This document shows positions 8,269 through 15,542 of a stretch of 32,833 nucleotides of DNA, in pieces (position 1 is the stretch's first letter; each line of letters begins with the position of its first letter). The stretch spans positions 1 through 32,833 of the forward strand of contig JAIQFZ010000060.1 of NCBI GenBank assembly GCA_020073015.1. The letters are read 5' to 3'. Under the pieces are notes generated by a model, which was given only the letters and a program-made list of their open reading frames with translations, was not told the DNA's origin and did no database searches. The position numbers were made by a program, and so were the translations under genes. Origin of the DNA: Terriglobia bacterium (lineage in GTDB: Bacteria > Acidobacteriota > Terriglobia > Terriglobales > Acidobacteriaceae).

Positions 8269-8946
8269 ATGAACCACGACATGGTGGTTCGGCAAAAAAT
8301 GACGGAAAGGTACCTGCTCGATGAACTCGATCCCGCACAACGGGACGAGTTCGAGGAACACCTTTTCGACTGCCAGAACTGCGCCGATGATGTCCGAGCC
8401 GGCGCCATATTCGTTGAAAAAAGCAAGGTTGTACTGGCGGAGAGCCCGGCGGCGGCTTTGGTGCCCGCACCCGCCCCCGCCTCGCCACCACCCGGATGGT
8501 TCGCCTGGCTGCGCCCCGCCTTTGCCATGCCCGCGCTGGCCGTGCTCCTGGCAGTGGTCGGATATCAGAATCTCGTGACCTATCCTCAACTTGAACAGGC
8601 ACTGAACCGGCCGCAAGTATTGCCATTTGCGTCCGTGAATGTAGGCACATGGGGCGCGGGTGGACCGGTGATCACGACGGCTCCGGGGAAGGGCTTCCTG
8701 CTCTTTGTGCGTATCCCTCCGGACAGCGCCTACGCCCGCTACACCGCAGACTTGTATAACCCGGCGGGAAAGCTAGAATGGTCGCTCACCATTCCGGCGA
8801 TCGCAAGTCAAGATCAGTGGCCGGTGCAGGTACCGGGGGCGAATCGGGAGTCGGGAACCTATACCATGGCAGTGCGCGGCGTGACGGCTGCGGGGGAAAG
8901 CAAAGAAGTGGGCCGCGCCTCATTTGACCTGCAAATTCAGAAGTGA
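8269..8946 (+). CDS. Membrane anti-sigma factor with zinc-finger (zf-HC2-like) domain
   Basis: This 225-aa protein probably holds the preceding sigma factor inactive at the membrane. The N-terminal anti-sigma domain has the zinc-binding pattern H31-x3-C35-x2-C38 within EEHLFDCQNCADD. A Pro/Ala linker (about 60-80) leads to a single transmembrane helix (about 82-102, PAFAMPALAVLLAVVGYQN). The roughly 120-residue extracytoplasmic part is beta-rich. Its FVRIPPDSAYARYTADLYNPAGKLEWSL region resembles C-terminal domains of other acidobacterial anti-sigma proteins, but I cannot name the fold. GAGGGGG (8255-8261) precedes the ATG at a good distance. The next gene starts 24 bases later, so the order sigma, anti-sigma, anchor-P-like, CHAT is one operon. 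Confidence 0.85.
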   Translation: MNHDMVVRQKMTERYLLDELDPAQRDEFEEHLFDCQNCADDVRAGAIFVEKSKVVLAESPAAALVPAPAPASPPPGWFAWLRPAFAMPALAVLLAVVGYQNLVTYPQLEQALNRPQVLPFASVNVGTWGAGGPVITTAPGKGFLLFVRIPPDSAYARYTADLYNPAGKLEWSLTIPAIASQDQWPVQVPGANRESGTYTMAVRGVTAAGESKEVGRASFDLQIQK

Positions 8947-8970
8947 GCTTTAACGAGGGAAGCGTACAAT

Positions 8971-9870
8971 ATGGCCGCTATGCCGGAAACATCGTGGCAC
9001 GAGTTCCATGCCGAAGCCCATGTCCTTAGCGGACACTTGCAGCGTCCCGTCGAGCAGAAGATCGAACGGCACGCGCCGGTCGCGTTGAAGGACCGGAAGG
9101 GTGGCCATCTCACCCGGTTCACAGAGGACGTCAACATCGAAGGACTGGTTTCCTTCAAGCGGGGCCGCACGCGCGTGTCGGGCAGCCAGAGCGCCAAGGA
9201 CGACCCGAAGAATCACGGGTGGGTGACCGTAGCTACTTCAATTCTGGAAGGCCTGAATGTTTTCGAACTCATTACGGCGGATCGTATCGTGGCGCAGGTC
9301 TCGACCGACCATCCCCTGGTGAATGGACACTTCCCCCACGTTACCTTCCTGGGCACGCAGTTCAATAATCTCCAGGTTAACGGAGTTCCCATCACCTTGA
9401 CGCTTAACCTCGGAATCTGTGGACAGAGGCCGAAGGACGACACGTCTTATCTGTCCGATCGCGGTTTCTTGGGCCGGGCTAAAGAGCAGACCGAAAAGGT
9501 TGCCAAGACAGACGGCCTTCCCAAAGATCTTCAGACTGAGTACGCTAATAGGCTCACCGCGATCAACAACCTCATCAAGGGCGGCAACAAGAGCCGCGAA
9601 GCCAAGGTCACATGCTCGATCGTCAAGAGCATCAACAACCTCGACGAGATTCCGATTCCCGGCATCCGGGCGGTCGGACATGTGCTGATCATTCCGGACT
9701 TTGGCACCGTATCGCTGGGCGAGGTCGAGGTCAGCGAGGTGTTCTACGAGGGCTCCGAAAAGCCCAGCAATTCCTTCGATCTAACGATGCTCAAGATGAA
9801 CTTGGGCTGCGTCGGGCACGGGACCGTGAGCGGCGCGAGCGCCAAGTCCAACGGCCAAGGCTATCCATAA
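8971..9870 (+). CDS. Beta-rich protein resembling choice-of-anchor P family proteins
   Basis: This 299-aa protein has no confident function. Parts of the sequence, including ATSILEGLNVFELITADRI, FNNLQVNGVPITLTLN and IPDFGTVSLGEVEVSEVF, recall the repeating pattern of choice-of-anchor P proteins (a layer on hidden internal topics, then an induced variable in an NGxxIP/T stretch, then a PGxGTVxLxE strand). That similarity is from memory, not a search. Unlike those secreted proteins, it has no signal peptide and no membrane helix, and its N-terminus (MAAMPETSWHEFHAEAHVLS) is hydrophilic, so it appears cytoplasmic or exported by another route. GAGGGAAG (8955-8962) supports the ATG at 8971. Its stop overlaps the likely start of the CHAT gene, so the two products are probably made together and may interact as target, substrate or scaffold. 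Confidence 0.7.
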   Translation: MAAMPETSWHEFHAEAHVLSGHLQRPVEQKIERHAPVALKDRKGGHLTRFTEDVNIEGLVSFKRGRTRVSGSQSAKDDPKNHGWVTVATSILEGLNVFELITADRIVAQVSTDHPLVNGHFPHVTFLGTQFNNLQVNGVPITLTLNLGICGQRPKDDTSYLSDRGFLGRAKEQTEKVAKTDGLPKDLQTEYANRLTAINNLIKGGNKSREAKVTCSIVKSINNLDEIPIPGIRAVGHVLIIPDFGTVSLGEVEVSEVFYEGSEKPSNSFDLTMLKMNLGCVGHGTVSGASAKSNGQGYP

Positions 9871-12443
9871 CTTTCGGCGGATGTCTGCTGCTCCTCGCCT
9901 GTGGACTTGGCTGCGTTCGCCGCGGCGACCCGCAGGCTCTTTTTCAGGAGGCACAGCAGGCGCTCTGGCACGGCGACCTGACCCGCGCCCAAAAAGAAGC
10001 TGAACAAGGCTATCTGCGATTTCGGACTTCCAGCCCTGAGTGGGCAAGAAAATTCAGAGTCCTGGAAGCGGAAGCGCTCCAACTGCGTGGAATGTACCCG
10101 CAAGTGCTAACTCTGCTGGACTTGGAGTCAACTCCCCCAGAGAGAGGCTCGACCATCGACGTCCTGGCGCTCAAAGCCGCCGCACACGCGCGCCTCCATC
10201 ATTTCAGCGAAGCTGAGCAAGACCTTACGCGGGCAGAAGAACTGTGCCACACGTCGGCGGAGGTTGCCTGTGGACGGGCGCTGCGGGCGCGAGGCATTCT
10301 GGCGTGGCAGCAAGGCCAACCTCTGGTCGCGAAGCGTTTCTTCGAACAGACGCGAGCTTTCGCCCACCTCCACCGCGATCAGTTCTTGGAGGCAACCACC
10401 CTTCTTAATCTTGGGCTAGGGGCGCTTCTGGAACAGCACTTCGACGAGGCGATCGATTGGACAGATGCTGCCTACCAAGCCGCAGCAGTTCTGGATGCGG
10501 GCACGATTGAAACGAAAGCACTGGGGAATCTTGGCTGGGCTTATTACAACCTGGGTGATTTTGAAAAGTCACTGGAGTTGTCTCTTGAGGCCGAGAAGCG
10601 TGCGATTCAAGTTGGCGACGTCATCGACCAACTCTCGTGGGTCACCAATGCCGGATATGTATACCAGCAAGGGCGCGATTTCCCGCGCGCCAGGCAGTCC
10701 TACCTGAAGGCGTTGGATCTCGCCAGAAAGATCAGCGGTCGGGAAGATATCTACAATGCCCTGCGGGCACTGGCATTGGTTTGCGTGCAGACTGGCGAAC
10801 TCGAGCAGGCGCGCAAGTACGCCGACGAAGCCATCGCCATCGCACAAGCTGATAAGAATCGGACGGATGAGCTTTACCCCCTGCTGGTCAAGGGAATGAT
10901 TGCCGCTCAAGAGAATCCTGCGGAGGCTGAGGACATATTCCGCGAAGTGGAGGGAGACAAGAACGGAAACGCATCTCTGAAGTGGCGGGCTGAACATGAA
11001 CTTGCACGCCTCTATGAACATCAGAATCGCCCGGACTTGGCGGATCGTGAATACCGCGTCGCTCTGGCTACGTTCGAAGGCGCTCGCTCGTCGCTAAAAC
11101 GCAACGACTCGAAGTTGCCGTTCTCCACCAACGCCGCTCACATTTACGACGACTATGTTCATTTCCTGGTCACGCGGGGGAAAACCAACGACGCCTTGCG
11201 CTGGGCCGATTACAGCCGCGCTCGAACACTAGCCGAAGGTCTGGGATTGCTGGCGAAGGAAACGTCGACCGGCACCGCGCAGCAAGACTTCGCCGCCCCG
11301 CCGACCCTGAATGCGCAAGAAATCGCCCGGCACGTGAAGGGCACGCTTCTTTTTTACTGGTTGGGCGAGAAGCAGTCTTATCTGTGGGCCATTACGCCAC
11401 AGAAGACCAGCTTGTTCCCGCTGCCTCCCGGCTCCGAAATCGATGCAGCGGTCGCGCGCTATCGTAAAGCCCTCGGCGGGCCGGAGGACGTAATTGACTC
11501 AGCGAACGCTGATGGCCGCTGGTTGTATCACACGCTGATCGCACCCGCGCAGGCATTGCTGGACGACTGTAGCGCCGCCGCCCCGGCGGCTGTCCCGTCG
11601 GCCGGCTCTGGGCAGGCGAGGGCAGGGTGCCCTCGCGACAGCCGGCAGGGTGCCGGCACTACGAGCCCCAAGGTCTTCGTCATCCCCGATGGCAGCCTGA
11701 ACAACCTGAACTTCGAGACGCTGATTGTCTCCGAACCGAAACTTCACTACTGGATCGAAGACACCACCATTGCCGACGCCAGCTCGCTGCGCGTGCTGGC
11801 CGCTTCGTATGCAACCGAAAAGAAACGCGCCCGGCGCCTGCTTCTCGTGGGGGACAGTGTGGCGCCGAGCAGAGAATATCCTGAACTGCCGAAAGCGGCG
11901 GTCCAGATGGAAAGCATCGCCCGGCATTTTCCAGAGGCGGGGCGGCGGATCTTATCGCGCGGGCAAGCCACTCCGGCGGCATACTTCGAGACCAGCCCGG
12001 AGCAGTTTTCCCACATTCATTTTGTCGCGCATGGAACGGCCAGCCGGTTGAGTCCCCTCGACTCGGCCATTGTGCTGTCGCGGGGAGGCGCGGAGAACGA
12101 TTCCTTCAAGCTCTATGCCCGCGACATTATCCGCCACCCGTTGCGGGCTGACCTGGTCACGATCTCGGCGTGCTACGGCGCGGGTGAACGCTCGTACTCC
12201 GGCGAAGGCCTGGTGGGACTCTCCTGGGCGTTCCTCCGGGCGGGCGCGCACAACGTGATCGCAGCCTTATGGGAGGCGACCGACGTCTCCACCGAGCAAC
12301 TCATGAGTAGGTTTTATGACGAGGTGGATAAGGGAGCGAGCCCGGACGCCGCCTTGCGTACCGCAAAACTGTCGCTGCTGCGGGGCAGCGCGTTTCACAA
12401 TCCGTTCTATTGGGCGCCGTTTCAGCTGTACGCCGGATCGTGA
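9867..12443 (+). CDS. TPR-CHAT domain protein, probable caspase-like peptidase
   Basis: This is a protein of about 858 aa. CHAT domains are caspase/separase-fold cysteine peptidases found in bacterial regulated-proteolysis and cell-death systems. The N-terminus is hydrophobic (FGGCLLLLACGLGC) and looks like a lipoprotein signal, with a Cys at 12 or 16. Residues about 30-440 form TPR-like helical repeats (for example ALGNLGWAYYNLGDFEKSLELS). The CHAT domain covers about 590-858 and keeps the catalytic pair H722 (HFVAHG) and C769 (ISACYGAGE), the family end-motif NPFYWAPFQLYA, and GSLNNLNFE at its entry. No ATG, GTG or TTG exists where the protein should start. ATA at 9867, overlapping the upstream stop, with AAGG 6 bases ahead, is my best guess; the first in-frame ATG is near 10093 and would remove the signal. 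A palindromic repeat adds about 32 residues near 568-599. Confidence 0.88.
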   Translation: MTFGGCLLLLACGLGCVRRGDPQALFQEAQQALWHGDLTRAQKEAEQGYLRFRTSSPEWARKFRVLEAEALQLRGMYPQVLTLLDLESTPPERGSTIDVLALKAAAHARLHHFSEAEQDLTRAEELCHTSAEVACGRALRARGILAWQQGQPLVAKRFFEQTRAFAHLHRDQFLEATTLLNLGLGALLEQHFDEAIDWTDAAYQAAAVLDAGTIETKALGNLGWAYYNLGDFEKSLELSLEAEKRAIQVGDVIDQLSWVTNAGYVYQQGRDFPRARQSYLKALDLARKISGREDIYNALRALALVCVQTGELEQARKYADEAIAIAQADKNRTDELYPLLVKGMIAAQENPAEAEDIFREVEGDKNGNASLKWRAEHELARLYEHQNRPDLADREYRVALATFEGARSSLKRNDSKLPFSTNAAHIYDDYVHFLVTRGKTNDALRWADYSRARTLAEGLGLLAKETSTGTAQQDFAAPPTLNAQEIARHVKGTLLFYWLGEKQSYLWAITPQKTSLFPLPPGSEIDAAVARYRKALGGPEDVIDSANADGRWLYHTLIAPAQALLDDCSAAAPAAVPSAGSGQARAGCPRDSRQGAGTTSPKVFVIPDGSLNNLNFETLIVSEPKLHYWIEDTTIADASSLRVLAASYATEKKRARRLLLVGDSVAPSREYPELPKAAVQMESIARHFPEAGRRILSRGQATPAAYFETSPEQFSHIHFVAHGTASRLSPLDSAIVLSRGGAENDSFKLYARDIIRHPLRADLVTISACYGAGERSYSGEGLVGLSWAFLRAGAHNVIAALWEATDVSTEQLMSRFYDEVDKGASPDAALRTAKLSLLRGSAFHNPFYWAPFQLYAGS
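11569..11662. repeat. Palindromic mobile-type repeat embedded in the CHAT gene
   Basis: This 94-bp element is bounded by GTAGCGCCG and CGGCACTAC. Its left unit (GTAGCGCCG...CGGCGGCTGTC) and right unit (GACAGCCGGCAGGGTGCCGGCACTAC) are inverted relatives. An interior hairpin, GAGGGCAGGGTGCCCTC, lies between them. The same architecture occurs at 30044-30140, and the left unit at 6909. It encodes a low-complexity Ala/Gly/Ser/Arg stretch in the CHAT frame. The length is not a multiple of three, so extra bases must have been gained or lost for the frame to stay open. Confidence 0.8.
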
Positions 12444-12466
12444 GTGACTGTGATCGTCCGCGGGTG

Positions 12467-12715
12467 CTATTGAGGCCGCTGACAGTTTCGCTGGCAGACT
12501 TTGCCAGTCCACACCACGCCGAGGGAGTGCAAGACGAGGACATCTCCTACCGATAACTTGTCAGCGTCTAACACGGCCTCATACGCATAGAACACAAGAG
12601 GATTGGCGGTGATGCACCATGATTCGTGGCGAATGACCCCGCTGCAGTGCTCACATGCCGCCTGAGCGTTGTAATGGTTGCTGTGATACCAGGTGGTGGC
12701 GCTACTGGAAAACAT
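12467..12715 (-). CDS. Small cysteine-rich protein, possible zinc-binding
   Basis: This 82-aa protein is of unknown function. CEHC (21-24) and C34 in HESWC form a plausible metal site, and C74 and C78 (VCQRNC) could complete or duplicate it. The middle part, YAYEAVLDADKLSVGDVLVLHSLGVVW, looks like a folded domain rather than a chance translation. I recall similar small proteins in acidobacteria, but cannot name a family. AGAGGA lies about 7 bases before the ATG. It is convergent with the CHAT gene (23 bases between the stops) and separate from it in transcription. Confidence 0.6.
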   Translation of the reverse strand: MFSSSATTWYHSNHYNAQAACEHCSGVIRHESWCITANPLVFYAYEAVLDADKLSVGDVLVLHSLGVVWTGKVCQRNCQRPQ

Positions 12716-12996
12716 GGCTCTATCCTCTGCTAGACAATCTCGGCCGCCATGATCCGAATACGGCGCTTTCGAGAGTGCCTGGGCTGGATAGTATCGCCGT
12801 CAGGGAACGCTCCCTGTAGTGGATATCACTCTTGGAAGTGATCCAGGTCACGTGGGCGATGGGAGCTCTCATGATCGGGAGTCAATGCGGAGTGCGGCGT
12901 TGAGCGGAAGGCACCAGGGAGGAGCGGGCATGTGTGAGTCGAGGGCCGTCGAGCAGACGTTCCAGCTTGTGCTGCTCAGCAGTCTTGCAAGCGCGC
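12716..12996. other. Intergenic region between the small Cys-rich gene and the aldo/keto reductase
   Basis: These 281 bases should hold the promoter of the minus-strand 82-aa gene and the 3' end of the aldo/keto reductase transcript. I see two short inverted repeats, CAGGGA-ACGC-TCCCTG near 12800-12815 and ATCACT-CTTGGA-AGTGAT near 12825-12842. Neither has a T-run. A plus-strand frame from 12819 has a composition unlike its neighbours and overlaps the reductase, so it is not called. Confidence 0.4.
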
Positions 12997-14037
12997 CTAC
13001 GACCAACGCCGGAAGAAGAGCGCCTGGCGCGCGACCGGCTCGGCTTTTTCGCTGAGCGTGGCCAACTGGCGTTCACTGAGCGGGGTGAAGTCTCGGGCCA
13101 ACTGCACATTTTCCTCCAGCTGGCTGATCGTGTCGCAGCCGATGATCACCGTGCTGACGGGCTGTGAGAGCACGTAGTAGAGCGCTTCCTTCATGGCCAG
13201 CGTGCCTGGACCCGTGGCCGTGCCCGTCCAGCCTCCCTGGTGTTGTGGATCCGGTTTCCAGCTGGCCAGAATGCGTCCGCGGGCGGGAATCTTCATGCCG
13301 ATGATGCCGAGTTGCTTCTCGACTGCCAGGGGCAAAAGCTTTTCCGTGAAGCTGAGGTGATGCCGGTCGGCGGCGTTGAGAGCCATCAGGATCTGGTCAA
13401 AGGGGAACCGCTCCAGACACTGGATGAGAAGGTCGGGATCGTGGTGGCCGGTGACGCCGAGAAAGCGGACCATCTTTTGTTCTTTGGCCTGCTGCAAGGC
13501 CTCGATCGCTCCTCCCTTGGCGAAGATGCGGTCTACGTCGCTTTGCTCGTCGATGTGGTGGAGTTGCCAGGCATCGAGGTGGTCGGTGTTGAGCAGCTTG
13601 AGCGACTGTTCGAGCAGCTTGAGCGAGCCGTCGCGCGTGCGGTCGTGGGTCTTTGAGGCGAGATAGACCTGGTTGCGGCGGCGCTTCATCACCTGTCCGA
13701 CGTAGCGCTGGCTCCAGCGTTCTTCCCCGCCGTACATGGCGGCGGTATCAATGTAGTTGACGCCGAGATCGAGGGCGCGCTCGACGATGGGCACGGCGAC
13801 GTCGTCGTTGTTGGGCTGCTCGATGGAGGCCTGTCCGCCAAGACTGAAGATGCCGACGCGGTAGCCGGTGCGGCCGAGATTGCGCGTGGGCATGGCCTTT
13901 TCGGTGACGGGATTATTAGGAAGCGGAGGAAGCACACGGGTTGTCGTATCGGCGACTGCACCCGTAACAACGGCGGCGCCGAGCACGCTGGATTTTTTCA
14001 GGAAGTCGCGACGGGAGGAATGAGCTTGGTCGGACAT
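12997..14037 (-). CDS. Tat-exported aldo/keto reductase
   Basis: This 346-aa protein belongs to the aldo/keto reductase superfamily, which reduces carbonyl compounds with NAD(P)H. The start at 14037 has GGAGG 6 bases upstream. It begins with a twin-arginine signal, SRRDFLKKSSVLG (8-20), followed by a hydrophobic Ala/Val stretch, so the folded protein is probably exported by the Tat system. The catalytic tetrad is visible: D97 and Y102 (NYIDTAAMYG), K129 (LASKTHD) and H160 or H161 (WQLHHID). The C-terminal half contains the cofactor-side motif PVSTVIIGCDTISQLEENV. Substrate is unknown. Periplasmic members of this type are common in acidobacteria and planctomycetes. The nearby genes do not suggest a pathway. 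Confidence 0.9.
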   Translation of the reverse strand: MSDQAHSSRRDFLKKSSVLGAAVVTGAVADTTTRVLPPLPNNPVTEKAMPTRNLGRTGYRVGIFSLGGQASIEQPNNDDVAVPIVERALDLGVNYIDTAAMYGGEERWSQRYVGQVMKRRRNQVYLASKTHDRTRDGSLKLLEQSLKLLNTDHLDAWQLHHIDEQSDVDRIFAKGGAIEALQQAKEQKMVRFLGVTGHHDPDLLIQCLERFPFDQILMALNAADRHHLSFTEKLLPLAVEKQLGIIGMKIPARGRILASWKPDPQHQGGWTGTATGPGTLAMKEALYYVLSQPVSTVIIGCDTISQLEENVQLARDFTPLSERQLATLSEKAEPVARQALFFRRWS

Positions 14038-14182
14038 GAAGCACCTCCGAACAGGCAATGCTATGCCTGTGGCAGGCGTGGGGCAACCAGCTGGCAATCG
14101 AAATCCATAGGCGGGCGCATCCGATTTTGCGAAGCGCCCGCCCGACAGCGGCTGCAGAGTAGCAGGCTGGCTTATAGTGCGT

Positions 14183-14980
14183 TTAAGGGTTGACCCAAAT
14201 GCTCGTCGCGGCGCTGTTGTTGGTCGGGTCGCGGTCGGGCGTGCTCAGGCGCACACCGGCAGTGGCCTGAGTCCATCCGGAGAGAGTCGGCAGCACGGTG
14301 ATGGTCACAGTTTTGCTGACTCCCGGTGACATTTGACCGAGTTTGCATGTGACTAGTATGCCGCGCGTACACCCTTTGGTCGCAGAGACAAAAGTGGTCT
14401 TTTTCGGCAACGCGAGAAGGGCAAACACGTCTCGGGCATCATCGTCCTGGATGTTGAGCACGGTCACGTTGTAGGTAAGCGGTTCGCCGACTTTCCCAGG
14501 GTTGGTGGACGTGAGCGTAACCTGCATCTCGGTGAGTCCGACTGCAGTGATCGTGCTGGTGACGAAGTCGCTGGCCGAGGCAGTGAGGTCTGTGGCCGTG
14601 GCGGTGACGTCCTGGGGCGCAGTATCAACCGGATGGACTGCGATAACGAAGTCCTGACTCGCACCTCCGGCGAGTTGCTGCGCCGGTGTGCATACCACGG
14701 TTAGATGAAACGGTCCTGGGGTGAAAAGGCAACCTCCGCTGGGCGGGGGAGAGATGGGAAGTTCGCCAAATGGCAAGAGGTACGTTACCTGAAGGTTGGT
14801 GGTGGGAACGGCGCCCGTGTTTTGCACAGTGGCGGTGTAGGTTGGCTCGCCGTTGACATCGGTTCCAGGCGTCAGTTTTACGCTGAGTGTGGTTTGGGCG
14901 TACGCCGCGTTGGCCAAGAGCGACGTGAGTAACAGCAAGGTAAGTCCGAACACAGTGCTTTTTGCAATTAAGTGAGACAT
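14183..14980 (-). CDS. Secreted DUF11/CARDB-type repeat protein
   Basis: This 265-aa secreted protein has a signal peptide (MSHLIAKSTVFGLTLLLLTSLL, likely cleaved after AYA at about residue 28). The mature part has two Ig-like DUF11-type domains, about 29-145 and 150-262. Typical motifs are TYTATVQNTGAVPTTNLQVTYLLP and LTYNVTVLNIQDDDARDVF, and the family-like end TPDRDPTNNSAATSIWV. Four cysteines occur in two pairs and could form disulfides. GGAGGAG lies directly before the ATG. It ends without a membrane anchor, sorting signal or catalytic motif. The role is probably structural or adhesive at the cell surface; this is inference from the fold only. Confidence 0.8.
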   Translation of the reverse strand: MSHLIAKSTVFGLTLLLLTSLLANAAYAQTTLSVKLTPGTDVNGEPTYTATVQNTGAVPTTNLQVTYLLPFGELPISPPPSGGCLFTPGPFHLTVVCTPAQQLAGGASQDFVIAVHPVDTAPQDVTATATDLTASASDFVTSTITAVGLTEMQVTLTSTNPGKVGEPLTYNVTVLNIQDDDARDVFALLALPKKTTFVSATKGCTRGILVTCKLGQMSPGVSKTVTITVLPTLSGWTQATAGVRLSTPDRDPTNNSAATSIWVNP

Positions 14981-15093
14981 GGCTCCTCCTTGGAGTGCAG
15001 GTGAGGCGCTTGCGCGCGGATGGTTATAGGGAAGCCTTAGAAAGAGATTTTGAGGAGGCGGGCCGGGGAATTACTTTGCCCGCCTCCGGCGGA

Positions 15094-15421
15094 TCACTGC
15101 ATCACGTACTGTACGTATACGGTCACGCCGCTGAGGATTGTGCTGCCGATCGGGGGCGCGTTCGCACTGGTCACCGCCCTTTCATTCCATGCGCTGGGCA
15201 CACGGTTCACGTTGAAACTTCCAACGGCCAGCACGCTTCCGACATACACTTTCAGCGTCGCCTTGGAGATGCTGGCACTGGTCACTCCCGCCGGCAAACT
15301 GGAGAGATCGATGCGTAGGAACACCGTGTCTCCCGGGGCGTACAGCAAGAGTTCGAAGTGGCGAATCGAACATGTGTCCTCCCGGCAGGAATCGAAGTCG
15401 GTCGTCGCCGATCTGTTTCAT
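15094..15421 (-). pseudogene. DNRLRE-type protein remnant
   Basis: The frame 15094-15348 encodes VFLRIDLSSLPAGVTSASISKATLKVYV and NVNRVPSAWNERAVTSANAPPIGSTI. This is the core of the DNRLRE surface-protein domain, in which a strand-rich unit of about 160 aa is usual. Only about 84 residues are present. In-frame translation upstream has no start codon except TTG 15348. The nearest ATG (15421, MKQIGDDRLRF) is in a frame shifted by one base, so a single-base indel between 15349 and 15410 could explain the break. There is no signal peptide, and the frame ends soon after the conserved part. I read it as a decayed fragment. It lies between two secreted-protein genes in the same orientation. Confidence 0.55.
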
Positions 15422-15466
15422 GATGTTCCCCGCGACGAAACTCTCCTAGATTGGGACTGGAGCGCG

Positions 15467-15520
15467 GGGCGTCCCTCCGACTGCACCGTGGCTGCACTTC
15501 CGCCGCGAGCGGGGACGCCC
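15467..15520. repeat. Inverted repeat between two minus-strand genes
   Basis: GGGCGTCCC (15467-15475) and GGGACGCCC (15512-15520) are perfect 9-bp inverted arms separated by 36 bases. They lie just after the 548-aa gene on the minus strand. No T-run follows on either side, so it is not a standard terminator. It may be another palindromic repeat type or a folded 3' end. Confidence 0.45.
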
Positions 15521-15542
15521 GTTCCTCGCAAACAAACACACC

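Noticed and set aside
9612-9866. N-terminal extension of the CHAT frame into the previous gene
   Set aside because: The residues are Arg-rich and antithetical to the coding frame of the 299-aa gene, so the ATG at 9612 is not the start.
12819-13055. 78-codon plus-strand frame
   Set aside because: It overlaps the 3' end of the aldo/keto reductase and has shadow composition.
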